The notes under the pieces were generated by a model. It saw only the letters and a program-made list of their open reading frames with translations. It did not search any database and had not been told where the DNA came from. From the NCBI GenBank assembly GCA_037783415.1, contig JAZGTN010000120.1, positions 310,001 to 374,000 on the forward strand: a stretch of DNA of 64,000 nucleotides. Reading direction: 5' to 3'. Numbering within the stretch: position 1 is the stretch's first letter; every line of letters starts with the position of its first letter. Position numbers and translations under genes: made by a program. Positions 42,301-54,300 of the stretch are shown here, piece by piece. This DNA comes from Leptasterias polaris. Lineage: Eukaryota; Echinodermata; Asteroidea; Forcipulatida; Asteriidae.

Positions 42301-45300
42301 AAAGCCAAAAAGCACCCTCACTGAGGCCAAAGGAGGCAGAATATTAGACGATAGCTGTTCTGTGTGCAAAAAACGTGCGCGCGACCTCAGCGTCCGTGTA
42401 GCGTTTCGCGTTATGCAAAGATAAAGATACAAGGCTGTCCTTATAATCGATGTACAACAAAATTCACTTTGATCCTTTTAAAAGAAGTCCCTTCTCTTCC
42501 CTGTATTTCCTACTTCAACTATTTGCTCTGACATTTCCAATTCGCAAAATATTAAACTCCCCAACAATAAATCTCCTTTAATAATTCCTTGGTGAGTGAT
42601 TCAGACTTAAAATATTAACGATGACCACAGAGGTAGAGTCTGATCAAACAAGAAACAACATACATACAACTCAGCTTCTTCCAGATGATAAATGACAGCA
42701 TGGGATTTTTCATTATCAGTATTTTCTATGAATTATTCGTGGAGGTGATGGCATAAATCGTAGCCAAGGTTGTCAGAGACAGAGAGACAGAGATCAGTCA
42801 TAGAATCAAGGAATGATCATTGGTGGGAGGCTTCTTCAGTTCTCATTAGCCATCAGGTGTTCTTCTTGCCCTAATAATAGCACACATTAATTTACCCAGG
42901 GCTAGAAAATGACCCGCTGTATCTGACACTTTTAGGGGTGGCTATGGCCCTGCGGGTAGAAACAAAGTCTTTGACTTGTAGGGAATGGAAGTAAGTTCAT
43001 CCCACATCTTGCCTGTATCTATTTTGTTGTGTTGGGAATTTGTTTGTTTGTTTGCTTGTCGATTTTTCCCCTTTTTAGGGTTTGGGCTACAATTCAAACA
43101 CTTGTTTTCTTAAACTTTTTGATTTACATTTTTTATTTTTTATTTTTTTAAATATATTTTTACAAACTTTGCTGGGATATCGTTATTTAAAACACGTTTA
43201 AAAAATTATTTATAGCTTGGATAGTTTATCTAGCAATGCATTATTGTTACTAATGCAGCAATGCCATTTGTCATAGTACTGTGGGCAGGGCCTGGGTGAA
43301 TGTTATAAGCATCGTGCTGTCAGGAGGTTGTTAGACTTAGAGGCTTATGTGTGTCTGCGCATGGTCTGACAGACATCCAACAATACAATGTGTACTTTAC
43401 ATTTTAATATCAACCAAATTAACAACATTTATCACCAGGACAACAGTCTATAAACTACATCCATTAAGACAGTAACTCTTGTCTGATTTTAATTTCACTC
43501 TATTAAGTGTTCATGTACATGATGCTGTCATAAACTGATAGACTTCACACAAAAACATTCATCTGAAATAATTAGAAGTGACGGGACAGAGTACAATGAC
43601 CAGAAACTCTGTTGGGTGTACTACTAGGTATTAAATTTGCGTCTAGCTTTATCAAATAATATCAAGTGAAAGTATAGGGGCCTTCCAAAGCTTTTAATAC
43701 TTTTAACGGTCATACAAAGAATACAAGGTTGGGGGGATGGGAACAGAGACTATTTTTTATGACTGTAGACAATTTTGGGCCGTTAGTCATATTGGGGAAA
43801 CCCAGGAGGATTTAGAAGGATTTAGAAGGATTTGGGTCCTTTGAGCTGTTAACGAACAACTTCTGATGGATAGAGGAGGACTTGGACTGTTAGAAAAACG
43901 AGCCTACTCTGTAAGGGTTATGTATTGACAAGGCTTTATGTGTTAAGCCCAAATTCATAGAGCAGCTTCAGCAGAAGAGTTGCTTACAAATATGCTTACC
44001 AGAATAAGATTACCAGCCAAAATATCAGGTCTCACGTACACGTAGCACCTCTGACTGGTATCCTGCTTATTTTTGCTTTGCAAAAGAATTTTAAGCAATA
44101 TTCTGCTTTAAACCACTTCATATCTGATGATGTCTTTATCCAAAAAAATTTTTAAGAAAGACTTACGGCAGACGTTTTTCAATGCCCAGAATAACTTCAG
44201 ATTTTCCTAAATTGTTTGCTGACAGCCGGATGGCTGACATTTTCATCCACCCGGTGTTTCCAGTGTGTAGCGTGTTGAGGTAAGTACTTACCATGGCACG
44301 CTCAAACAAAGAAGAACAGGTTCTGGAAAACATGCCTTGTAAAATCCTTTTATGGGGATTATTGTGTAACCCTTGATTCCAGACCTTTACAATAAAATTT
44401 ACAAGATGGTACATTGTGTATCTGGATTTCCAATTTTTGTACAAAAAATGGTCAGGTATAAAACATGAATGTGTATGTTTTAAATAAACCGAACCAAGGA
44501 AACTCATGTTTTGTCATTGTATTACAAGCTGATCCAATACTATACGTTACATTTGAAGAAAAAAAAAACCCAAAATAACCCTAAAATTGTATTCCTTTCA
44601 TGTCCCATGTTGTATCAACACGAAAAAACCTTTATCAACATTTTTGAAAAATTTCTAAACTGCATTTTCTTCATTCTACAGTTCCAATTATTTGCAGGTT
44701 TGGTGCACAAAGCACTGTTGATCAAATTCAATACTATGTACCCTTGTAATTAAGATAATCAATTTTCCCGTACAAAATGAAATTTAATTGTGTCAACACA
44801 TTTTAAAATTTTAAAAATTTGAAGAAAACAAAATAACCAGGAGGCCGAGCATAGCGTGAGATTAATTATCGTTCAAGTGGTACAATTTTTAATCTGGCTG
44901 TTATGGCAGTATGTATTTACAGCATTTTAATTAAAAGTAATAGGGTATGAAGGCTTAACGATCCATTAGGGAAACCTGGTACAAACAGAATGCGCAATGA
45001 GGGAGAGAGAGAGAGAAAGTACTGGGAGTTTCATCAATTAGACATTATAGTTTAATTGCATTCAGTGATGATCAATATATTGATCAACACCATGCATAAT
45101 GCAGGTGGATGTAGTTTTTCACAGTTTTATAAAGGCCTTGTCAAACAGGGAAGTTTTTACAGGCAACTTAGAGGCAACCAAATGCTCTGCATGCAAAAAG
45201 CACTTCGGTAGCACAAGAGTTACTTTTCAAACACTGTCCTATTATTCCCAACAAAGTTTTATCAAGATGAAAGTAAGAATGTCTTTTATTTTGAAATTGT

Positions 45301-48300
45301 CTGGTACTGGTTGCCTGTAAATTGCTTGGTGAGACATGGCTCTTGTGTGGATAATGTCTGAGTATCTTTGGATTACATTTCATGCACTATTAACAGGGTT
45401 TGTTCTTACTTTTTCAGTGACTAGCCAGCTGGACCAGTTAGCTTGTAGTTTCACTAATCCACCAGCTTTTGTGCTAGTTCTTTTATAAATAAACAGTGCA
45501 AGTCTTGTGCATATTGAAAACAAGATAACAACTCGAACAAAGGTTATATTAATAATAAGAAGAAATAGAATCACACACACATACAACTCATTATGGTTGG
45601 GACTAACTTGGTCCCGGAAGTTCAAATACGCGGTAAGTCAGTACACCACACGGAAGTGCAACTGCTGTATGCACAAGGATTTGACTTCTTCTGGCTCCAA
45701 AGCCCACACATGTCAGTAATTAAGCATCAAGCCTGGAATAATATGGAGGCCATGACCTCTGTTGCCCCTGGTCTTGGCCAAAAGTTTCCCATAAACCTTT
45801 AAAAATTTCCAACGGAAGTGCCTTTTTAAAATTAAAATGGGCTTACCCTCTCAAAAAGATGAAATTCAAGGTCTGAAACATTTCATCACTTAAAGGCACT
45901 TTAAATGATGGAAATTTACAATCACTGCCTCAAGACTTTGCAATTTACATGGAAGGCAAAAGTGTCCCAAAATTATTGTTCTCACACAAAAATCTTCAAA
46001 GGAGAAAAAGTGGCTGAATTGTCAATGGAGACTTCTGGTAATCATCAAAGCTAGTTTGTGTTGAATTGAGATTGGCTTAAACGTTACCGAACATATCTGT
46101 ACATGTCAAGCACGGGGTCTACAACCTCATACCATATAAGGAGTAAGATACAGATGTGAAAGTTGATATATTTTACCAACATGCAGTTGGTGTCATAACA
46201 GATTGGATACGATCTGACCATGGCCTGTTTAATGATCTTTTGGTGGACATTCCATCCATACCCATGCATGATGAGAATTTTAATATCCATGGCTACTCAT
46301 CTCAAGTTTCAGAAATAAGTCAACAGGGATGAGTCACAGGGTCCAACAGTGCATCTTAGAAACACCCAGGTGACACCACGCTCAATAATTAATGCACCCT
46401 GTTAATGGGTTTTGGGAGCAGTGAGGCAGAGCATATGAGATCATCCTAGAGATGGAGGGAAAACATTCAGGACGCTTCTTCTTGTATAAATATTTTTGAA
46501 TGATTTCTTACACTGCATTACCCTGGAATAAACTCAGTAATTAGACTTGAGCTAGGCCATGAAACAAATACTGGATTTACAAGGTTAAGAGGTTTATAAG
46601 ACGCTTATGGCATAATTTTTATATTTTATAATAATTGTAGCAGTTCCAAAGCTACAATTTTGTGAAGAAGGTTGACAATTAATTTTCACTTTTGTACCCA
46701 AAATTCAAGTTTAAATGAGTTTCAGAAAGTCTCTCTGTTTGATAAATCACATCAAAACAGTAATACTAACAGTTTGCCTGCCCAAATTAATAAAAGTCTT
46801 TAAAAGGGAGATATTGCTTACCATATTTATTTCCTTTTTTAATGCTACGCAGCTGTAAAAAAAATTGCCCAGGTGTAGCACTTTATGGTGATAGAGAACA
46901 CAAGTTTGTCAAGTATGAACATAAACAACAGAGCTGGAAGCATTGTTGGCAATCAATAAAATTCTATAAAAACCACAAACTCAACTGTCAGTAAGTATTT
47001 AAGGACCGAGCCATTTCCCTGCTCCTTTTTTGGCCCTGTAACTGCTGTGGGCAATTACAAGCCACGTTCTCTACTGAATTCCGGCAGGTCCACCTAGCTG
47101 AGACCGAACTGCTTCAATGGTTTTTCCCGTCCTGCCCATACTCAAACATTCCCACCCCTGGGGATTAGCGGTCCCCATGTCTAAAGATCGGGTTACCCGT
47201 CCCGTTTTTGTTTCTTGTCCACGCGATTAGAATAAATAGATAAAGGAGAGCATGATGACACCATCACACATCAGCGGACTCACCGATTCCCCTATTTCTG
47301 ATGCAGTTTAATATTAAAGGCAAGAGTGAATATTTATTTCCACTTTCCCTCCCAGGATCAATGGGCATACCACTTCTGCTGGAGTGGATTCCTGTAGAAC
47401 GCTGCAGCCAGTATCAATATCGGCGTAAAAAGCGCCTGATCTCTTAACACATCGATTGGGCGGCACTTGGGGGCCTGATGTGAATACCAAAACAGGGGGT
47501 TAGAGAAGAGAGACGGGGGAAAGAAACGAGGGTAAGATTATTTCAATTTGGAGATTGGGATCGAAGTGATTACCACTCGTGAGTCAAAGAGAGCCTGAAG
47601 GTGGCTGGATTGGATATCAACCTCAGCAGGGAGATGAAACTCTCAACGGAAATGGGCTATTATTATTTCATACAAATACTCCACGTGCAATGACTTCTCA
47701 TCTGGTCATTCTGGCTCAACCAGCGATGGTCAATGTACTTTGTTGAAAACACAAACCGAGGGTAGAGAGTTTTTAGCGTTTTGAAAGGGATGCAATTTTA
47801 GCTGCAGCCAGGTCAAGAGAGATAGAGGGCGATCCATATCAGCAGCTGCTCTTGCTTAAGAGGGACAACAGGTTTTGGGTCACCATCAACACTCAATATA
47901 GGAATTCAATCCTTGAAGAATGCATCAAATGTTCAGCTACAGTCTTAAATTTCTGCCGCTTTTATATTACAACTTGTTATAGACAAGGGTACAGGGTTGG
48001 TAAATTTCCAAAAGAAGAATATTTGCTAGTTTCAGTATGAAAGCTCAGTGATTATACACCTATCAATTGTATGATGCACTATAAGCAGGCATGTGAATAT
48101 GCGATGATAAAAAAACCGGAAAGATTTTTACGCTAAAAATTGCATGTCCGGATTTTGGGCAAAGTCCAAATTTGTGCGTGTCCGGAATTTGGGCAAGTTT
48201 ACCCAGGCGTCAGCGTCGCACTCAGTGAATCCCTCTGGCGTTTTGGGGACCATTTGTGGGATCGAGGATATGTTAATAGGAGGAAAATACTTATAAACAT

Positions 48301-51300
48301 GATGAAATCATAACAGTGCTAGACGTATATTGTCTTAAAGGGCCTATGCAATGCATTTTTTTATTAGTTAAAGTCATAAAGTGATCCTACCTGAACAAAT
48401 ATTTACCCATTAAACCTTTGGTTTCACCGCGTTTATGCCATTAAAAAAATAAAAAAATATTTTAGGGGTGCCCAGCACGCCCCGCCCATTCCCTCATTAT
48501 CATAAGAATGTGTGACGTAGACTAGGGAGATCGGCTCACTTCCTGGTTCTACGTGTTGTGCGTCACACGCATACTGTACCGTGTGAAGTTTCTAAAAGTT
48601 TCTTCAGTTTGTCGCTGCTTCATCAAAAAAATAGGGCATTTATTCAGAATGCCACCGACCTGTGTTGTTGCTGGTTGCAGCAACACCACTAAGGATGGTT
48701 TCAGTCTCCATCGTTTTCCCTCTGACCCAAAATTTCGAAGAATTTGGACGGCGAAAGTCAAGCTGACTCGGGCAAAGTGGTCAGGGCCAACCGAGCACTC
48801 GGTCATCTGTTCCGTGCATTTTGAGACATCGTCGTCGCCTCTCTCGACTCTGGCTCGTACATGTATGGCCGAACCCCTAGCTCCTCATTTCTTTCATAAT
48901 CAGTCAGCCTCACAACTTAAATCCGAAGAATTAGTCCCCGAAAATTCTTCATCTACTGCTGAAAATGATGAAGATTCGGCCATTTTCGTCTTTTTATATC
49001 ACGTCCGTCGTAGTGATTGTTAATGTACAATGCGTTGTGTGTACTGTAGGAATTTCCGCGATCCATGTGTGCATGTACACGTAGCGCATGCATCAGCTGC
49101 CACATTAGCATGGTACCCGCAACATATTCTTGGTACCAGACCATTCTGAATTGCTTATGAACTCTCCGCAGTCTACGTCACGAACAGCGCCCCCGCGCGG
49201 CGTAAAAAATAAGGAATTTAATTAATAAAAATAATTATTGCAAATTTTAAACATTTTACACTACTCACACAAATTTTTTATTTTTTAAATATGTATACAG
49301 AAAGTAAAAATAAACTACAAAAAATAAATTTCTAAATTGTGAAAAATAAGTATTGCATAGGCCCTTTAAAAAGCTCAAAATAAAATGATATTCGGAACTT
49401 ACTTCCACGAAAATAAATGATTATGAACGGAGCAGTCATGCTTTTGTTACAAAAATTGATTTTTGGGGGGTCTTTTTACCTGTTATAGTGAATAACTGTG
49501 TTAAGTGTTGCCCCCCCTTTGGCCATTGAAACTTGTTCTTCAAACACCTTTTCGTATCTCCAAGATCCCAACAGTTTATAAACCATAGCATTTTGGAAAA
49601 ATAATTTGAGACGTCAGACGTCAACGAATCTCCCCACACGTGTGTCGCATGCCGCACACTCATTGTCTATAAGTTTCTTCCAGGTCATAGTTCAATGCGT
49701 AAAAATATCTCCAGCCGTAAAACACATTAAACGTATCGAAGAAACGGCACTTAAGCCTATGAAGGTTCGTACTGACGACTGGTAAAAAAAGTATAACGAT
49801 GCGCGCGCATCCAAAACACCGTGTGTTGTTGTCAGTAGACTTTTCAATGTCTCCACGAATGTTCCTTTGCTGCAACAGTAAACATACATGTATTACGGTC
49901 AAACCGTACCATGAATGAAGCGGGGAAAGACTGAAAGAAGTCTACAGATATCAATTGAACGCGCTGCATGCACATGGAAGAAACAAATCAACGCATATTG
50001 GGCCGGCCGCTGCCGGGCGGTAATTTATTACGAACGGAAGCGTGTAAACTTACAATTTCTCATAAGACCAAGAAGAGGGATTAGCGAGATCCAAATGTAT
50101 ACCCCAACAACTCACCCCCCAAATTTTATATCAAATTCACATTGAACTCGAAGACCACAAATTTGAAAGGGAAAAAACCGGAATTCCGGTTTAAACCGGA
50201 AGATTCTCATGCCTGTATAAGACCCCCGGGGATGGTGCGTCAAGTCTGCGTCTTTACTCTCGAAAAAAGAGGCCGTTGATACGTCAAAGTCCAATAGTGG
50301 TCAGTCAAAAAATCTTCGAGCGGTGCGTCGAGGTACGTCATGGTCCGTCGATGTCCATTTCCACATTTATAGTGGGGGTCGATCGTCGAGTCATGGATGG
50401 ATACGATGATGCGTTATTTAGTAGACTGGTTCCCTCTCTTTTTTCGTGTGTTTGATAGCTAGTGCGTTGGGAACCGCACGTCTCGAAAATCAAGTAGTAC
50501 ATTCTCGCCTCGTGCATACACTTGCAATGTATTTTCAGCATGTGTGCCGGGAAACTTGTACGTACAAGGTTGAAATATTTGGTATTCACTGCGCGTGCAT
50601 CGTTTGCAAGCGATTATGTGCGTCGATTTTTCCGTCCGTGGTGCGTTGCTATCCGCGAAAGGTGAGTCAAAAAATCGTTCGGAAGACCGTCCAAATCTGC
50701 AACAAGTGTGTCAATTTTTTGACTCGGGGTGGGTCTTTGGACACACAAATCCGACCCCACATATGGACAGTGACGCACCATCCCCGGGGATCCTATAGTG
50801 CGTCATACAATTGATAGGTGTATTACAGAGGTCATACTCGTACCAATCCTCCAGAGAAATATTTGGACTGAAATGCTGCCAGTCAAGCATTTGAAGACCA
50901 TAAACATACTTCCTCCATCCAGTAGCCTTTTTCAGATATTATGGTGGACACTGTAGGGGTGCACTGTTTGGTTGGATGAACACAGACAAATTCACCCAAA
51001 CCTAGCAGTGTCATGGTATTGTCTTTAGCTATATGGTGGACACTGTAGGGGTGCACTGTTTGGTTGGATGAACACAGACAAATTCACCCAAACCTAGCAG
51101 TGTCATGGTATTGTCTTTAGCTATATCTCAAAAAGGCTTATAAATGCTCTTAATCACAGAATTATTTCTGATAATGTGGGGGGGGGGGGTATGATTAATA
51201 CATACACTGACCACATTGCTACAATTGCAGTAAGACTTCTTTATATTATTCTGGACATAATTACATCTTATGTGTACAGTATACTCAATTAGAATTCATT

Positions 51301-54300
51301 ATGACTAATCAATGCCTAATTACATACATGTAAATGCAAGTCTACTAATTTATACTTCCATGTACACATGTGTACACATTAACAGGGTCCTCCTTTAACA
51401 TTTTTAGTACTGGCTAGCAGGGTTATGTCTTGTCATTTCACTAGTACTGGCTAGCAGGGTTATGTCTTGTCATTTCACTAGTACTGGCTAGCAGGGTTAT
51501 GTCTTGTCATTTCACTAGTACTGGCTAGCAGGGTTATGTCTTGTCATTTCACTAGTACTGGCTAGCAGGGTTATGTCTTGTCATTTCACTAGTACTGGCT
51601 AGCAGGGTTATGTCTTGTCATTTCACTAGTACTGGCTAGCAGGGTTATGTCTTGTCATTTCACTAGTACTGGCTAGCAGGGTTATGTCTTGTCATTTCAC
51701 TAGTACTGGCTAGCAGGGTTATGTCTTGTCATTTCACTAGTACTGGCTAGCAGGGTTATGTCTTGTCATTTCACTAGTACTGGCTAGCAGGGTTATGTCT
51801 TGTCATTTCACTAGTACTGGCTAGCAGGGTTATGTCTTGTCATTTCACTAGTACTGGCTAGCAGGGTTATGTCTTGTCATTTCACTAGTACTGGCTAGCA
51901 GGGTTATGTCTTGTCATTTCACTAGTACTGGCTAGCAGGGTTATGTCTTGTCATTTCACTAGTACTGGCTAGCAGGGTTATGTCTTGTCATTTCACTAGT
52001 ACTGGCTAGCAGGGTTATGTCTTGTCATTTCACTAGTACTGGCTAGCAGGGTTATGTCTTGTCATTTCACTAGTACTGGCTAGCAGGGTTATGTCTTGTC
52101 ATTTCACTAGTACTGGCTAGCAGGGTTATGTCTTGTCATTTCACTAGTACTGGCTAGCAGGGTTATGTCTTGTCATTTCACTAGTACTGGCTAGCAGGGT
52201 TATGTCTTGTCATTTCACTAGTACTGGCTAGCAGGGTTATGTCTTGTCATTTCACTAGTACTGGCTAGCAGGGTTATGTCTTGTCATTTCACACTAGTAC
52301 TGGCTAGCAGGGTTATGTCTTGTCATTTCACTAGTACTGGCTAGCAGGGTTATGTCTTGTCATTTCACTAGTACTGGCTAGCAGGGTTATGTCTTGTCAT
52401 TTCACTAGTACTGGCTAGCAGGGTTATGTCTTGTCATTTCACTAGTACTGGCTAGCAGGGTTATGTCTTGTCATTTCACTAGTACTGGCTAGCAGGGTTA
52501 TGTCTTGTCATTTCACTAGTACTGGCTAGCAGGGTTATGTCTTGTCATTTCACTAGTACTGGCTAGCAGGGTTATGTCTTGTCATTTCACTAGTACTGGC
52601 TAGCAGGGTTATGTCTTGTCATTTCACTAGTACTGGCTAGCAGGGTTATGTCTTGTCATTTCACTAGTCCATATTTCAAAATAAACAAGGATGCTCTCTA
52701 AGTCTAACACATTTTTAAAACTGCCATTTGGCTAGCGGACCACTGTTAAGGGAGATCGCTAAAAATAAATTACAGAACATCATGTACTGTTATTTTATCA
52801 ATCTTTCTTAACAAACTTCTTCAGCTTCTATCATTTTCAAGTTGATTTTGACCTTCAGCACCCCCACATCATTACCTATACCTATACCATTCAACAAATA
52901 CATAAATGTAGGCCGACACGTACATGAACTTGAAAACTGCAAGGGGTTAATGGGACACATGAGCAAAATTAAGGTTTCTAAAAATTTGTTTTTTCCGCGG
53001 GCATAAACTGAAACTTGGAGCAGGAAAACCTCTAAAGGAGGCTGTCAATACAAGTCAAGGTTCCCAAACCTGTGATTATTGGCAGCTTAAACTTGGATTC
53101 AATAACAAGGCTGACCTGACTGTTCCCATAAGGTACCCTGACCTACATCACTAAGAGTCAAGCGAAAGACTCTTGGATCAGCAATGTCAAATGCAAGTCT
53201 GAAACTACAAGGAAAGTGCGTCCGCTATGACGTCTTTCCCAGTCTTGTTAATTCTAATTTACATGTACATATAATTGTATCTTAACTGACACAGGCCTGA
53301 TGCTTCGTTCTTAGAGAGGCAAGACTGGTTTTCGGTGGTAATGGGGCACTACTAAAAGGAAAAATATTCAAATTTCTACTATAACATTTCAAGGGGCACC
53401 AAGGCACTGACCAGGGGCATGGACGCAATTGCCTACGTTACCTCCCTAAAGTCTAAGGATTTATAGGATAGAGAGCTCGGTATGCAGTTTGGTTTGAAAG
53501 AGCGTAGATATTATTGCTTGAAAAGAATGCTGTACTGCGCACCACATAGTGAAGAGAAGGTACATCATTGTACAGCTTCAATAAAAAAACACTATCGAAA
53601 TCAAGAGAGAACTGACTTGACAATCTGTCTTCCCTGTCAAATTGTATTCAAAATTCAAAATCATTATAAATCAAAAAACTTACTTTAAAAATGAAGAGAG
53701 ATACTTCTTTTTTTAAAGTAACTCATAATCATATATCTAATTGTGTGCAAACCAAAGACTGTATTTGTCTTCCCTTTAAAATTGTAATAAGCCCATCACC
53801 ACCATCATAAGTAAGCAATGCTATACTTGTACATCTGCTAAAAACATTACGTGACTTAGAGGTCATTACGTGGGAGTTGATCCTCAATGATGAAACCTAA
53901 CCATCAAACATAAATTAAAATATATGTAAACAGCTCATATAATGTAGGGATAGACAAAGAATGTCACATTAGCTTCAGGTTTGGTTTTTGGTTTGTTTTG
54001 TTTGTTTGTTGAGGGTTTGTTGTTGTGTTTTTTTTGGGTAGGCATATATACTTTTAGTCTTTGATAAATACTCTGCTAGGGTCGATAAAATGAGGTCATA
54101 AACAATTTTATTTTTGCAAAAACCAAAAACCCCAAACCCCAATGAATCAGGTGATAGAGGGGTGTACTGCGTAAACAAACTTGAAGTGCTGCACCTATCA
54201 ATATTCTTGTGCTCCTTTTACAAAACACAAATTTCCCGGAAATACCCCAGAAATTGACAATTTCACACATGGACTGCTAACCCCTGCAAACTCCCAGCAA

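Larger units (their letters stand above)
48086..50215. mobile_element. Outer TIR element, TATAAG duplication, interrupted by the THAP element
   Basis: The ends are CAGGCATGTGAAT (left) and the complement of CAGGCATGAGAAT (right), one mismatch in 13. TATAAG flanks both sides (48080-48085 and 50216-50221), a likely 6-bp target duplication. Subterminal CCGGA motifs repeat at both ends. Without the inner insertion it is about 1.1 kb, with no transposase ORF. The family is not identified. Confidence 0.55.

Noticed and set aside
44163..44507. 114-codon minus frame
   Set aside because: No family pattern, and part of it overlaps an edge of a MITE; likely chance.
46084..46290. 68-codon minus frame that looked mildly protein-like
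   Set aside because: No recognisable motif, no neighbouring exons or phases to support it.
48553..48648. Upstream ATG for the THAP ORF
   Set aside because: The 32 extra residues are unlike THAP proteins, which begin just before the first Cys; the ATG at 48649 fits.
50446..50814. 122-codon plus frame in the 578-bp element
   Set aside because: It runs through the right TIR and past the element edge, and has no domain.
51408..52667. CRISPR-like array of 37-bp repeats
   Set aside because: There are no spacers between units and the DNA is from an animal; it is a minisatellite.
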